A stretch of 47,169 nucleotides of DNA from Bacteroidaceae bacterium. GTDB lineage: Bacteria; Bacteroidota; Bacteroidia; Bacteroidales; Barnesiellaceae_A. Both the position numbers and the translations under genes were made by a program. Of the stretch, positions 26,462 to 37,187 are shown piece by piece. Within the stretch, counting starts at the first letter, position 1. Each line of letters starts with the position of its first letter. The notes beneath the pieces were generated by a model. It was not told the origin of the DNA, ran no database searches, and saw only the letters and a program-made list of their open reading frames with translations. The stretch lies in NCBI GenBank assembly GCA_017532725.1, contig JAFXIZ010000042.1, positions 1 through 47,169 of the forward strand, written 5' to 3'.

Positions 26462-26977
26462 TTAAAAAAACAATCGTTTTATACCCTCTCTTATCGATTT
26501 CAAGCCAAAATCATTGATATCGATATCATTTATATCTATCCAAAACAATTCAGCCACATCATCCTGACTCTTAAAAACGACGGTACTTTCTACCCGAACT
26601 TCAAAAAACAAATCCATCGTATGAATATCAATGCCCGAATAAGGGTAAATATTGGGTTGTGAGAAGAGATATCGTGCCGATTGGATACTTATACCAGTTT
26701 CTTCCAAAACCTCGCGAGAGAGCGAATATTCGGCTGTTTCGCCACACTCGGTAAAGCCACCCGGCAAGTCAAGAGTGCCACGCGCCGGCTCTTTGGCACG
26801 ACGGGCTACAAGCAATCGCCCTTTTTCATCGCGAATAACAGCCACAACCGCTGCCCGTGGGTTGAAATAATAGACAAAACCACACGACTCACAACGCTTT
26901 GAGGATGCGTTATTCACAACAAATTGTGACGAGCCACAACAAGGACAGTAGATAAACTTTTCAAGAGGATGTTTCAT
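26462..26977 (-). CDS. NUDIX hydrolase with N-terminal zinc ribbon
   Basis: This 171-residue protein starts at the ATG at 26977 (MKHPLEKF). Residues 10-35 hold two CxxC pairs (YCPCCGSSQF and RCESCGFVYYF), a zinc ribbon as in NADH pyrophosphatases. The Nudix box is GGFTECGETAEYSLSREVLEETGI, spread over 24 residues with all Glu ligands present. It may remove oxidised or waste nucleotides; NudC-like NADH hydrolysis cannot be excluded. Last gene of the minus-strand group from nadA. Confidence 0.88.
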   Translation of the reverse strand: MKHPLEKFIYCPCCGSSQFVVNNASSKRCESCGFVYYFNPRAAVVAVIRDEKGRLLVARRAKEPARGTLDLPGGFTECGETAEYSLSREVLEETGISIQSARYLFSQPNIYPYSGIDIHTMDLFFEVRVESTVVFKSQDDVAELFWIDINDIDINDFGLKSIREGIKRLFF

Positions 26978-27015
26978 AATACCTTCACTCTCTATATGGG
27001 TGGGTAACAAGATGA

Positions 27016-27747
27016 TTAGTGCTTATAGACAACTGTTATAGGTTCATCATCATTAAGACCATAACGCTCACGCACAGAGTGGGGAAAAACAAATTGTTCC
27101 ACCTCAAAACCACCTTGACGGAGTCGGTCGAAAAAGTCTTTACCATACATCTTAACGTGATCAAACTGTCCAAAACGTGCAAGTCGCTGAGCCGGTGTTA
27201 AGTTTTCATCGAAACCTTCTTCATCGGTAATATCCAACTTATCATCGAGAGGCACTTGTATAATACCCATACCACCCGATTTCAACACCCTGTTCAACTC
27301 GGCAATGGCTGTTTTATCATCCTTGATATGCTCCAAGACGTGACTACACATAACAAAGTCGAAAGAACTATCTTCAAACGGAAGGTGCAATATATCTACA
27401 TCTACAACACTCTTGGGATAGTGATAACCCTCCATACGCTTATCGCCGGCTGTATAATCGATGGAGCCATTATTCGACAAGAATTGGAACAATTGTTCTT
27501 CGGGGGCGATGTGTAGAAACTTTATCTTATGGTCGAGATGACTTATAAAGTCTGCCAAATACAACTTATAGGAGCGAGTCCTTTCATAACTACCACAATA
27601 CCAACAAGCACCTTTACGGCCATTCTTGTTATTGTTTATTACTCGTAACTTGCGAAATTTTCTGCCACAGCAAGGGCACTCATATTTATCACCACAATAA
27701 ATAAGAGCCAATACAAAATGATAAATCTTTCGCAATATTGCTTTCAT
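27016..27747 (-). CDS. Class I SAM-dependent methyltransferase with zinc ribbon
   Basis: The 243-residue protein has an N-terminal zinc ribbon (YECPCCGRKF and ACWYCGS) followed by a small methyltransferase core: FLHIAPEEQL, DVDILHLPFEDSSFD, FVMCSHVLEHIKDD and GGMGIIQVPLD. It has the class I motif order. The substrate is unknown; a role in sugar or phospholipid methylation is typical but unproven. It starts about 30 bases past the porZ-like stop. Confidence 0.85.
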   Translation of the reverse strand: MKAILRKIYHFVLALIYCGDKYECPCCGRKFRKLRVINNNKNGRKGACWYCGSYERTRSYKLYLADFISHLDHKIKFLHIAPEEQLFQFLSNNGSIDYTAGDKRMEGYHYPKSVVDVDILHLPFEDSSFDFVMCSHVLEHIKDDKTAIAELNRVLKSGGMGIIQVPLDDKLDITDEEGFDENLTPAQRLARFGQFDHVKMYGKDFFDRLRQGGFEVEQFVFPHSVRERYGLNDDEPITVVYKH

Positions 27748-27756
27748 ATAAGGTAT

Positions 27757-27779
27757 TAATACTCACCCTATGAGTATTA
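27757..27779 (-). other. Hairpin at the end of the porZ-like gene
   Basis: TAATACTCA and TGAGTATTA pair perfectly around a five-base loop, and the porZ-like stop codon lies inside the stem. No uridine run follows, so it may be a weak terminator or processing site rather than a full stop. Confidence 0.5.
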
Positions 27780-30167
27780 GTTTACAACCATAACCTTGGC
27801 AACAACACCACTTTTGCCACCACTTTGCGAAGCATATATCAGGTAAACACCTGTCTTAACACGCTCGCCATCGGCTGTACGGCCATCCCACACATACGTA
27901 CCACCATTGGCATAACCTTGCGAGAAAAGGTTTCCGGCAACATCGGTAATTTTTACCAACGAGTTTTCCATCAAGCCTTGTACTGTAATCCAACCTGTAT
28001 AATCGGGGCGAACAGGATTGGGGAAAACAGTAACATTGTCATAATTATCGGCAGCCTGTGATACGTCCGAACGATATGAGGCAACACCCAATTCAGTGGC
28101 AACAAACAATTCGCCGGTTGACTCATTCATTGCCATATCATACACAAGATTAGAAGGCAACAAACTGTTATCAATAGAGTGATGCTCCAATATTTCTGTA
28201 CCATTGGGGTTTACCAAATAAACACCTGATGAAGATGTTCCCAACCATTTACGATTAGCACCATCAACAACAATAGTATTGATAGCTTCATCTTCAAGCA
28301 GATAATCGGCAAAATCGGTACCATCGTTGCGAGGTACTTTTATGCGAGTACAACGATAGTTACTATTCATTATATTCGACAAATTACTCAAAATGATAGG
28401 ACCGGAAGTTGTACCTATCCACACATTACCATCAACGTCTTCGGCAGCAGTTAGGAAGTGAAGAACTCCACTTCCAAAAGAGCCTCCATCTTGATCGGTA
28501 AAGGTTGAGAATATTCGCGACTCACCTGTATTACGGTTAATCACGGAAACACGGGTAGGACTTACCATAATGCCGTGAATAACAAATACATAAGGTGATT
28601 TTTTACACACTAATAAATTATTCAAATATTGAAGATTAGAGCCTACATCATAAGTAGTCCAATCTGAAATCTGTACTTGAGCAGGATCTAAAACTTTTTT
28701 ATTGGCTGGCAGGCATCCTAAAACAGAATTGCTACTTAATTGGTTATTAATTAAAAGAGCCCATAAATTACCATCATTGTCAAATTCACTGAAAGAGGCT
28801 AACATACTCCATTGTATAGCCAATGGTGAATTATTTTGATTGTAATTACCAACATACTTTGAACCATTAAATTTATGCAAACCATCAAACCACGAACCGG
28901 TATAGAAAACATCGGCACTATCGGGATCGAAAGTTAAATTATAAGAGGAACGCAAAACACCCTTTGATGTTGCAGAACCACCATAAGCAACCTTATCTAA
29001 TGAAAGGATAGACCATTGATAAGAAGACAAATCATAAACACTTATAGTTGTTGCTGTTGACATATCCAACGAATAGTTATACGCACCCATATTCTTAACA
29101 TACACTTTGTTATTGTGTACACATATTGATTGGGGTAATAAAACACTCGATGTATTATAACCTGTAGGCTCAATCAACCAAGTAAAGGTACTGCCTTGAA
29201 TATCGAAATGTGAAATACCGGTTGTACCTGAACACCACACTGTTTTATCGGTATTATACGACGAATAGTAGCCTTTTTTGGCATTGGAGTTGCTTATATT
29301 TTTTATTTCCAATATTTTCAACTTATTATCGACAGGTACTTCTCCCGAAACAAAGTGTACTTTATCGGTAAATGAAACCAAAACGCCTGTTTTGGTCTTG
29401 TTTATAGTAGTTGCTGTGTAATAATAGGCAGGTTGCTCGGTAAACGAAGATTCTTCTATATCCAATAGATAAGATTTAGAATCGAAAGCATAGAAAACGT
29501 GATTATCATCTATAGCCAATAGATATGAAACGTTGGTAGGATTACCACCTATTTCGCTCACATCGATAGGCTGCCAAGAGGTATTAAAATCGTATATACC
29601 CGACTGTGCAGCAGACATATATAGTTTATTATCAACAAGAGCAAAGAGTTTATCACCGGCTTTGGTTATCTTGGTAAATACTCTATTGTATATGTACGAT
29701 TCATAAACTTCGTACTTTTCATCATTGAGTATAACCAAACCAAAATCGGTAGCCAAATATATTTTATTATCACTAAAGCACACGTCATTGATGGCTTTAG
29801 ATGACATCATAATGGTATTCTTAATATCGGGAATATTAACAACATCTCTATCATTAAACATCAAGTCAATATTCGAGTTATTATATACTATCATAAGGTA
29901 ATTTCTATCATAGTTATAATAGATATTTTTAATACCCGAATCCGACAAATAATTACCTGTATTATATGTTTCTACCTCCGATGTAGTTTTATCATACGAG
30001 AAAAGATTGGTACCCGACATATAGTAAACTTCATCGCCGGTACTTTCATACACAATACCGGGAGTGGTAGATTTTGTAGGATATATTTGCCATTGACCTA
30101 CTGCTTGTTGTGCTTGCACCAATACAGCACTGCACAGCATAACTACTAATAATAATTTTTTTATCAT
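27777..30167 (-). CDS. PorZ-like beta-propeller protein with type IX secretion sorting domain
   Basis: The 796-residue exported protein has a signal peptide (MIKKLLLVVMLCSAVLVQAQ), two-component-regulator-type propeller repeats (GTNLFSYDKTT, LATDFGLVILND, VWIGTTSGPIIL, WLGTSSSGVYLV) and a C-terminal sorting domain (VFPNPVRPDYTGWITVQG ending in GVYLIYASQSGGKSG and VVAKVMVVN). This matches PorZ of the type IX secretion system, which attaches secreted proteins to A-LPS at the cell surface. The ATG at 30167 is chosen for the signal peptide. Other T9SS genes are not in the window. Confidence 0.78.
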   Translation of the reverse strand: MIKKLLLVVMLCSAVLVQAQQAVGQWQIYPTKSTTPGIVYESTGDEVYYMSGTNLFSYDKTTSEVETYNTGNYLSDSGIKNIYYNYDRNYLMIVYNNSNIDLMFNDRDVVNIPDIKNTIMMSSKAINDVCFSDNKIYLATDFGLVILNDEKYEVYESYIYNRVFTKITKAGDKLFALVDNKLYMSAAQSGIYDFNTSWQPIDVSEIGGNPTNVSYLLAIDDNHVFYAFDSKSYLLDIEESSFTEQPAYYYTATTINKTKTGVLVSFTDKVHFVSGEVPVDNKLKILEIKNISNSNAKKGYYSSYNTDKTVWCSGTTGISHFDIQGSTFTWLIEPTGYNTSSVLLPQSICVHNNKVYVKNMGAYNYSLDMSTATTISVYDLSSYQWSILSLDKVAYGGSATSKGVLRSSYNLTFDPDSADVFYTGSWFDGLHKFNGSKYVGNYNQNNSPLAIQWSMLASFSEFDNDGNLWALLINNQLSSNSVLGCLPANKKVLDPAQVQISDWTTYDVGSNLQYLNNLLVCKKSPYVFVIHGIMVSPTRVSVINRNTGESRIFSTFTDQDGGSFGSGVLHFLTAAEDVDGNVWIGTTSGPIILSNLSNIMNSNYRCTRIKVPRNDGTDFADYLLEDEAINTIVVDGANRKWLGTSSSGVYLVNPNGTEILEHHSIDNSLLPSNLVYDMAMNESTGELFVATELGVASYRSDVSQAADNYDNVTVFPNPVRPDYTGWITVQGLMENSLVKITDVAGNLFSQGYANGGTYVWDGRTADGERVKTGVYLIYASQSGGKSGVVAKVMVVN

Positions 30168-30202
30168 AGTTGTATATATTTCCTGTATAAATTCTATTTG
30201 TT

Positions 30203-30796
30203 TTATGCTTCGCAATCTATTTTATCGGTCAAAAAATCAATAAGTTTCTGCGTAGCCAAGGCACGGTGACTTATTTTATTTTTCTCCTCACTACTCATTT
30301 CGGCAAAGGTTATATCATAACCTACAGGTACAAAAAGAGGATCATAGCCAAACCCATTTGTTCCCCTTAAAGTATCAATAATGTTACCTTCTATACAACC
30401 TTCAAAAAGATATTCCTTATGCCCATAAAGCAACGCTATACAGGTTCTGAAACGTGCCGAACGCTCCTTAACACCTTGCATATTGAACATTAATTTTTCA
30501 ATATTACGCAAAGAATCGGAAGGCTCACCGGCATATCTTGCCGAAAATACTCCGGGCTCATTATTAAGTGCTGTAACCTCTAACCCCGAGTCATCGGCAA
30601 AACAATCGTAGCCATATTTATCTTTTACATATTGAGCCTTCATAACAGCATTCTCTTCAAAGGTACACCCTGTTTCGGGTATATCTTCTTTACAACCAAT
30701 ATCCGACAAACTCAATACATCGAAGTATTTTCCTACTATGGCTCTTACTTCTTCGAGTTTATGCTTATTATTTGTTGCAAATACTATTTGTTTCAT
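30203..30796 (-). CDS. rdgB: XTP/dITP diphosphatase (RdgB/HAM1)
   Basis: This 197-residue Ham1 pyrophosphatase removes XTP, ITP and dITP. Motifs: IVFATNNKHKLEEVRAIV, CFADDSGLEVTALNNEPGVFSARYAG (split here), GTNGFGYDPLFVP and the C-terminal SHRALA. The ATG at 30796 (MKQIVF) is used, not a TTG two codons upstream. It lies in the nadA, leuS, yitT, rdgB, porZ-like run on the minus strand. Confidence 0.95.
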   Translation of the reverse strand: MKQIVFATNNKHKLEEVRAIVGKYFDVLSLSDIGCKEDIPETGCTFEENAVMKAQYVKDKYGYDCFADDSGLEVTALNNEPGVFSARYAGEPSDSLRNIEKLMFNMQGVKERSARFRTCIALLYGHKEYLFEGCIEGNIIDTLRGTNGFGYDPLFVPVGYDITFAEMSSEEKNKISHRALATQKLIDFLTDKIDCEA

Positions 30797-30849
30797 TTTC
30801 AACTCAATTACTTTTATAAAACGATAAATAAGGCTTTTTATTACGCTGT

Positions 30850-31725
30850 TTATCCTTTTATTTTATCAAAACCTTGACCATAAACTGCCGATACACTCGA
30901 TTGAGAAATAAAGGCATTAGGATCTATTTCTTTAATGATGCGTTGTATTTGTGTTATTTGTGTACGTTTGGCTACAACAACAAGTACTTTTTTAGATTTT
31001 TTGGTGTACCAACCCATACCATCCAAAACCGTAACACCACGTTGTAATTCTTGTGATATTTGCTCGGCTATCTCTTCCCACTTATCGGAGAATATAAGCA
31101 ATTGTGATGATGCTCTGATACCATTTATAATCATATCGCACACTGTTGTAGTGATAAACATAATTATATAACCGTAAATAACACGCTCTACATCGTGGAA
31201 TACAAGATATGATGAAGTAATGATAATAATATCGATATACAACAACATCTTACCGAAACTTACATTGCGATACTTGTTTACCATAGCGGCAATGATATCG
31301 GTACCACCAGTACTACCATTGGCTGTGAAAACGACTCCTAAACCTACACCACACAATATACCACCTATTACAGCAGCCATAAAGGTGTCACCTTTGGTAA
31401 GGCCTTCGGGTATCCATAAGGGTAATATATGGAGGAATAACCAACAGAAAAATACACCGAAGATAGTTCTGATGCAAAATTTTACACCTAATATTTTCAA
31501 TGCAAAAATAAGTAATATAACATTTACAACAGCATAAGTAACATCGATGGGAGGAGTACCGAATGCATAGTAAATAATAGAAGCCAAACCTGTTACGGCT
31601 CCTGTAGTAAGTTCATTAGGTATTAAAAAACCTTGCCAAGACAAAGCATAGCAAAAAGAACCAAATATGATAAAGAAATAATCTTTAATTTGAATCCAAA
31701 TATTGTTTTTCAATGCTGCTACCAT
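30850..31725 (-). CDS. YitT family membrane protein
   Basis: The 291-residue protein has five or six membrane helices in an N-terminal YitT_membrane domain (SFCYALSWQGFLIPNELT, GVGLGVVFTANGSTGGTDI) and a C-terminal DUF2179-like cytosolic domain (ASSQLLIFSDKWEEI, RGVTVLDGMGWYTKK). The family is widespread but of unknown function. It starts 6 bases after the leuS stop, so it is co-transcribed with leuS. Confidence 0.93.
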   Translation of the reverse strand: MVAALKNNIWIQIKDYFFIIFGSFCYALSWQGFLIPNELTTGAVTGLASIIYYAFGTPPIDVTYAVVNVILLIFALKILGVKFCIRTIFGVFFCWLFLHILPLWIPEGLTKGDTFMAAVIGGILCGVGLGVVFTANGSTGGTDIIAAMVNKYRNVSFGKMLLYIDIIIITSSYLVFHDVERVIYGYIIMFITTTVCDMIINGIRASSQLLIFSDKWEEIAEQISQELQRGVTVLDGMGWYTKKSKKVLVVVAKRTQITQIQRIIKEIDPNAFISQSSVSAVYGQGFDKIKG

Positions 31726-31731
31726 AACTTA

Positions 31732-34500
31732 TTATATTACAATGTTCACAATTTTATTGGGTACTACAATTATCTTTTTAGGCTCTTTACCTTCCATCCA
31801 TCTTGCCGAAGATTCGTGCGATAAGGCTATTTTCTCAACTTCTTCGCGCGATGTTCCTGCTGCTACTTCAATATTGAAGCGGGCTTTACCATTGAAAGAT
31901 ACTGCATAGGTTACACTATCTTCCTTGAGATATTCCTCATTAAACTCGGACCATACAGCATCGCATACCGATGTTTCATTACCCATTTTATGCCACAATT
32001 CTTCGGCAATGTGAGGTGCAAAAGGTGCTAACAATATTGTAAGAGGTTGCAAAATGTGACGATTGCGACATTTTGATGATGTGAGTTCGTTGACACAAAT
32101 CATAAATGCACTTACCGATGTATTGTAAGAGAAATTCTCTATATCCCACGATACCTTCTTGATAAGTTTATGCAATGATTTCAAGTCGGCTTTCGATGCT
32201 TCAGTATCAGCAACAGCCACGTTGTCGCCTTCAAAATAAAGATTCCACAACTTACGCAAGAAACGATGTACACCATCTATACCATTGGTATCCCAAGGTT
32301 TACTTTGTTCCAACGGACCGAGGAACATTTCATAGAAACGCAATGTATCGGCTCCGTAGCGTTCCACTATATCGTCGGGATTTACTACATTGAACATCGA
32401 TTTTGACATCTTCTCAACAGCCCAACCACAAATATACTTACCATCTTCGAGTATAAATTGTGCTGTTTCAAATTCAGGACGCCAAGCCTTGAAGGCCTCT
32501 ATATCCAATACATCGTTGTTGACAATATTAACATCGACGTGAATAGGTGTAACATCATAATCTTTTTTAAGATTATAAGATACAAATGTATTGGTGTCTT
32601 TGATACGATAAACAAAGTTTGAACGACCTTGTATCATACCTTGATTAACCAACTTCTTGAAAGGCTCATCCTCACATATTACACCCAAATCAAATAGGAA
32701 TTTATTCCAGAAACGGCTGTAAATCAAGTGACCTGTAGCGTGTTCGGTACCACCTATATAGAGGTCAACATTACGCCAATATTCATTCGATTCTTTCGAT
32801 ACGAGCGCATCATTGTTATGAGGATCCATATATCGCAAGTAATAAGCCGAAGAGCCTGCAAAACCGGGCATAGTACACAACTCCAAAGGATAACCATCTA
32901 CTGTTTTCCAATTTTTGGCACGACCCAATGGAGGCTCACCTGTTTCGGTAGGCAAGAATTTATCTACTTCGGGAAGTTGCAAGGGCAACTCTTTCTCATC
33001 GATAATATAGGGCATATTATCCTTGTAATATACAGGGAAAGGCTCGCCCCAATAACGTTGACGGCTAAATATAGCATCACGCAGACGATAATTAACCTTA
33101 ACTCTGCCTATACCTTTTTCCTCTATAAACTTCTTGGTGGCTGCAATGGCTTCCTTAACAGTCATACCATTCAAATCAAGACCATTACCACAAGAATTTA
33201 TCATTATACCCTCTTTGGCATCGAAACTCTCTTCGCTAACATCACAACCTTCAATAAGAGGTATAATGGGCAGATTGAAATGTTTGGCAAAGGCATAGTC
33301 ACGACTATCGTGTGCAGGTACTGCCATAATAGCACCTGTACCATATCCGGCCAATACATAATCGCTTATCCAAATAGGTATTTTTTTACCACTGAGAGGA
33401 TTGATAGCGTATGAACCTGTGAATACACCTGTAACACTGCGATCCATCATACGCTCACGCTCTGTACGACTCTTAATGCTATCCAAATAAGCATCTACAG
33501 CAGCACGTTGTTCGGCAGTAACAACTTTACTTACATATTCACTCTCAGGAGCAAGTACCATAAAGGTCACACCAAATACAGTATCGGCGCGAGTTGTAAA
33601 TATAGTAAATTCAATATCGCTGTTATCTACCTTAAACTGCATTTCGGCACCTTCCGAACGACCTATCCAATTGCGTTGGGTTTCTTTAAGACTTTCAGTC
33701 CAATTAATATTATCCAAACCTTCGAGCAAACGTTGTGCATAAGCCGATACACGCAAACACCATTGACGCATCACCTTTTGTTCTACAGGATAACCTCCAC
33801 GAACCGATACACCTTCACTCACCTCATCGTTAGCCAATACAGTACCCAATTTAGGACACCAATTGACCATTGTATTACCGAGGTAGGCTATACGGTAATT
33901 CATCAATACCTCTTGTTGCTCTTTTTCGCTCATATTATTCCACTCGGCAGCAGTGAAATTCAACTCTTCGCTGCAAGCAGCACTTATTTCGGCACTACCC
34001 GAAGTGGCAAATTTTTCTATCAATTCGCTGATAGGACGGGCTTTATTACAAGAAGTACAATAGTAACTTTCAAACATTTTAATGAAAGCCCATTGAGTCC
34101 ACTTATAATATTCGGGCTCGCAAGTGCGTATCTCTCTATCCCAATCGTAACAGAAACCTATTTTGTCCAATTGTTCACGATAACGAGCAATGTTTTGTTC
34201 GGTTGTAATAGCAGGATGTTGTCCTGTTTGTATAGCATATTGCTCGGCAGGCAAACCGTAAGCATCGTATCCCATAGGATGCAATACATTAAATCCTTTC
34301 AATCTTTTATAACGTGAATATATATCTGATGCTATATATCCAAGAGGGTGACCAACGTGCAAACCTGCTCCCGAAGGGTAGGGGAACATATCAAGCACAT
34401 AATATTTAGGTTTGCTACTATCTTCTTTTACTTTATATATTTTGTTGTCTTTCCAATATTGTGACCAACGTTTTTCTATTTCCTTAAAATTATATTCCAT
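31732..34500 (-). CDS. leuS: Leucine--tRNA ligase
   Basis: This 922-residue class I synthetase has the HIGH motif ([16 protein letters not shown], around 40-55), an editing domain and the KMSKS motif ([11 protein letters not shown], near 700), followed by the anticodon-binding helical domain. The long insert with [16 protein letters not shown] and a Cys-rich stretch is common in Bacteroidota LeuRS. Forms a unit with nadA upstream and yitT downstream. Confidence 0.98.
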   Translation of the reverse strand: MEYNFKEIEKRWSQYWKDNKIYKVKEDSSKPKYYVLDMFPYPSGAGLHVGHPLGYIASDIYSRYKRLKGFNVLHPMGYDAYGLPAEQYAIQTGQHPAITTEQNIARYREQLDKIGFCYDWDREIRTCEPEYYKWTQWAFIKMFESYYCTSCNKARPISELIEKFATSGSAEISAACSEELNFTAAEWNNMSEKEQQEVLMNYRIAYLGNTMVNWCPKLGTVLANDEVSEGVSVRGGYPVEQKVMRQWCLRVSAYAQRLLEGLDNINWTESLKETQRNWIGRSEGAEMQFKVDNSDIEFTIFTTRADTVFGVTFMVLAPESEYVSKVVTAEQRAAVDAYLDSIKSRTERERMMDRSVTGVFTGSYAINPLSGKKIPIWISDYVLAGYGTGAIMAVPAHDSRDYAFAKHFNLPIIPLIEGCDVSEESFDAKEGIMINSCGNGLDLNGMTVKEAIAATKKFIEEKGIGRVKVNYRLRDAIFSRQRYWGEPFPVYYKDNMPYIIDEKELPLQLPEVDKFLPTETGEPPLGRAKNWKTVDGYPLELCTMPGFAGSSAYYLRYMDPHNNDALVSKESNEYWRNVDLYIGGTEHATGHLIYSRFWNKFLFDLGVICEDEPFKKLVNQGMIQGRSNFVYRIKDTNTFVSYNLKKDYDVTPIHVDVNIVNNDVLDIEAFKAWRPEFETAQFILEDGKYICGWAVEKMSKSMFNVVNPDDIVERYGADTLRFYEMFLGPLEQSKPWDTNGIDGVHRFLRKLWNLYFEGDNVAVADTEASKADLKSLHKLIKKVSWDIENFSYNTSVSAFMICVNELTSSKCRNRHILQPLTILLAPFAPHIAEELWHKMGNETSVCDAVWSEFNEEYLKEDSVTYAVSFNGKARFNIEVAAGTSREEVEKIALSHESSARWMEGKEPKKIIVVPNKIVNIVI

Positions 34501-34537
34501 AGAGAGTATTATGTGATAAAATTATTTTATTCTTTTT

Positions 34538-35527
34538 TTATAAACCCAATTGAGCCGAAATTTCAAGCATTTTTTCGATAGGTGCTATAGCCTTTTCGGC
34601 TATTTGGCTATCAACAGTTATTTCGGGCAATTCATATTTCAATGTATTATATAGTTTTTCAATAGTATTTAGTCGCATATAATTACATTCATTGCAAGCA
34701 CAGGTACTATCGGCAGGAGGAGCAGGTATAAAAGTTTTACCCTTGCCATTCTTTTGCATTTCGTGCAATATACCACTTTCTGTCGCTACTATAAACTCTT
34801 TACAATCGCTGTTTATAGCATATTTAAGTAATGCTGCTGTAGATCCCACCTTATCGGCAAGTGCCAAAACAGTGCTTTTACACTCGGGATGAGCCAATAC
34901 TTGTGCATTGGGATATTGTTTCTTGAGTTCCACTATCTTTTCAACAGAGAATTTTTCGTGAACGTGACAAGCACCATTCCACAAAACCATATTACGACCT
35001 GTAATAGAGTTAATATAATTACCTAAATTACGGTCTGGGCCAAATATAAGTTTTTCATCGGCAGGAAAACTTTCTACTATTTGTCGTGCATTGGTAGATG
35101 TAACAACAATGTCGGTATGTGCTTTTACGGCAGCCGAGGTATTGACATAAGATATAACTTTATATCCCGGATATTGAGTTTTGAAAGCAGCCAAATCTTC
35201 GGCTTTACAACTATCGGCCAACGAACAACCGGCATTCATATCGGGTATAAGTACTTTCTTGTTGGGACAAAGTATCTTGGCTGTTTCGCCCATAAAATGT
35301 ACACCACACACTACTAATATATCGGCATCGCATTTGGCAGCCCATTGAGCAAGAGCAAGACTATCACCTACAAAATCGGCTATATCTTGTATAGCACTTT
35401 CTTGATAATAGTGAGCCAATATGACAGCATTTTTTTCTTTTTTCATTCTCTTTATTTCTGCTATCATATCAACTCCCTCTTCTATAGGAGCACATACATA
35501 TCCACGAGATATATCCACAGCAATCAT
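34538..35527 (-). CDS. nadA: Quinolinate synthase A
   Basis: The 329-residue 4Fe-4S enzyme condenses iminoaspartate (from NadB) with dihydroxyacetone phosphate to quinolinate. Motifs: AVILAHYYQ, DFVGDSLALA, VVCGVHFMGETAKIL, PDMNAGCSLADSC, LWNGACHVHEKFSV and the Fe-S cysteine region CACNECNYMRLNT. An ATG at 35467 would give a shorter protein near the usual 305-310 residues; the upstream 20 residues may be untranslated. The leuS start is 37 bases downstream. Confidence 0.96.
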   Translation of the reverse strand: MIAVDISRGYVCAPIEEGVDMIAEIKRMKKEKNAVILAHYYQESAIQDIADFVGDSLALAQWAAKCDADILVVCGVHFMGETAKILCPNKKVLIPDMNAGCSLADSCKAEDLAAFKTQYPGYKVISYVNTSAAVKAHTDIVVTSTNARQIVESFPADEKLIFGPDRNLGNYINSITGRNMVLWNGACHVHEKFSVEKIVELKKQYPNAQVLAHPECKSTVLALADKVGSTAALLKYAINSDCKEFIVATESGILHEMQKNGKGKTFIPAPPADSTCACNECNYMRLNTIEKLYNTLKYELPEITVDSQIAEKAIAPIEKMLEISAQLGL

Positions 35528-35957
35528 ATATTATTTAATTTTATTTTTTTTTCTAAAAATATTTTTTGATGATGATATTATCTTGTTAATATAAGGGATA
35601 ACTTTTTCTCTAAAAACTTGCTTTTGAAGTTATCAATATTAAGTAAATATATACTCTTTTTTTATCAACAATAATAGTTTATCATTATCAAGTATTTACA
35701 CAGTTTATCAACTTAGTGTTTAATGTGGCAAAGTTAATAACTTTCTTCGATTTTAGGTATTGAAAAAGGGAGTTTTTGATGTTTATAATGAACTAATTAT
35801 TTATTATGTTATCAACAGAGTAGGTTTGATAGATTGTTGATGTTTATAAGCCTTATATTTTTCATTACTTTTTCAACTATCAATTATGTTGTTTTCAACA
35901 TCTATTTTGTTGTTGTTTATATCTTATTTATCTTTGCATTCGCTAATAAATAAGTGT
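35528..35957. other. AT-rich gap with DnaA-box-like motifs
   Basis: This 430-base gap between nadA and the TrmH-family gene holds no protein gene I can support. It is very AT-rich. TTATCAACA occurs exactly at 35662-35670 and 35809-35817; near matches occur at 35705-35713 and 35893-35899. Another TTATCAACA is at 36509-36517 on the minus strand. The trmH promoter is at the right end. Confidence 0.5.
35906..35936 (+). promoter_or_regulatory. Promoter for TrmH-family gene
   Basis: TTTG (35906-35909), a 19-base spacer and TATCTTTG (35929-35936) match the Bacteroidota consensus. Start about 16 bases before the ATG at 35958. Confidence 0.75.
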
Positions 35958-36494
35958 ATGAAAAAGAAGAGTATATTAGATTTAGATAGATTATCGACCG
36001 AGCAGTACAAGAATACTGATAAGTTACCTTTTGTAGTAGTGCTCGATAATGTGCGTAGTTTGAATAATATAGGTTCGGTTTTTCGTACATCTGATGCTTT
36101 TCTGGTAGAAAAGATATATTTGTGTGGTATAACTGCTACTCCACCTCACGCCGATATTCACAAAACTGCATTGGGTGCCGAAGATAGTGTCGATTGGGTT
36201 TACTATGAAAATACTACCGATGCTGTGAAACAACTTAAATCGGAAGGATATACTGTTTATAGTATTGAACAAGTTAACAATAGCATAGCATTACAGAATA
36301 TAGTGTTGAAAAGTGATGAAAAATATGCTGTAATACTTGGAAATGAGGTAAAAGGAGTACAACAAGAGGTTGTTGATATGTGTGATGGATGTATTGAAAT
36401 ACCACAATTTGGTACTAAACATTCACTCAATGTATCGGTTACTGCCGGATTGATTATATGGGACTTTTTCAAGCAGTTATATAGAGGTTTATAG
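35958..36494 (+). CDS. TrmH-family RNA 2'-O-methyltransferase (SpoU)
   Basis: This 178-residue SPOUT methyltransferase has the three family motifs: FVVVLDNVRSLNNIGSVFRT, YAVILGNEVKGVQQEVV and IPQFGTKHSLNVSVTAGL. It probably 2'-O-methylates tRNA or rRNA. The ATG at 35958 (MKKKSILDL) is used because the upstream frame (MLFSTSILLL) overlaps the promoter. It is convergent with the DUF4294-like gene. Confidence 0.9.
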   Translation: MKKKSILDLDRLSTEQYKNTDKLPFVVVLDNVRSLNNIGSVFRTSDAFLVEKIYLCGITATPPHADIHKTALGAEDSVDWVYYENTTDAVKQLKSEGYTVYSIEQVNNSIALQNIVLKSDEKYAVILGNEVKGVQQEVVDMCDGCIEIPQFGTKHSLNVSVTAGLIIWDFFKQLYRGL

Positions 36495-36536
36495 TTGTTA
36501 TAAACAATTGTTGATAACTTTGTAAAATATTATTTT

Positions 36537-37187
36537 TCAGAGCATTCCTTGTTCTACCAATACACATATACGCTCTATATCCTTGTCTTTTCCTTCAGGA
36601 TCCCATTCATCTTTGAGTGTAACACCAAATAGTTTTCCGAAAGTTTGCCAAAAACCGGCACGAAAACTTCCCAAGAAGGCTCTTATTATTTCGTACGATG
36701 ATTGGTTACATTCACGATTAACCAATTTTATAAGCATCTTACCTTGTGAATAAGTAAGTTTCTTGAGTATAGGTTTATACTGTTTAAATAATTCATCTTC
36801 CATTGTTTCTATATGCTTTTGCCGAGCCTTATCGTCGGGAAGTGTTTCCATATACTGATAGGTCTCAACAAGAATATCATATATAAGTTTGGCATAAGGC
36901 AATGTTTTCTTTACATCGCGCACAGTTCTTCTATAGAATTTCTCTTGTTTTTTTGATTTGAATTTTTTTTGTGGAGGATATACATAAAAAGGTTTCATTT
37001 GTATAACCATTACCGTATCTCCTTCAATTTCTGCCCAATAAAAACCCTCGTATGGTTGTATTCTTAATTCGGGATTTTCTATAACAGGTATAAGAGATTC
37101 ATCAAAAATATCTTCTTCTTCCTGTGCGTGAGAAAGAAAAAACAATTGAAACAGTATAAACAATAATATGATGAGTCGCTTATTCAT
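36537..37187 (-). CDS. DUF4294-like exported protein
   Basis: The 216-residue protein has a signal peptide (RLIILLFILFQLFFLSHAQ) and a conserved Bacteroidota domain (KFYRRTVRDVKKTLPYAKLI, IETMEDELFKQYKP, LTYSQGKMLIKLVNREC, ELIRAFLGSFRA-like ending). No function is known. A -7 box (TATTTTTG, 37200-37193) sits only a few bases before the ATG, so a very short or absent leader is implied if it is used. It lies on the left side of the insertion sequence. Confidence 0.75.
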   Translation of the reverse strand: MNKRLIILLFILFQLFFLSHAQEEEDIFDESLIPVIENPELRIQPYEGFYWAEIEGDTVMVIQMKPFYVYPPQKKFKSKKQEKFYRRTVRDVKKTLPYAKLIYDILVETYQYMETLPDDKARQKHIETMEDELFKQYKPILKKLTYSQGKMLIKLVNRECNQSSYEIIRAFLGSFRAGFWQTFGKLFGVTLKDEWDPEGKDKDIERICVLVEQGML

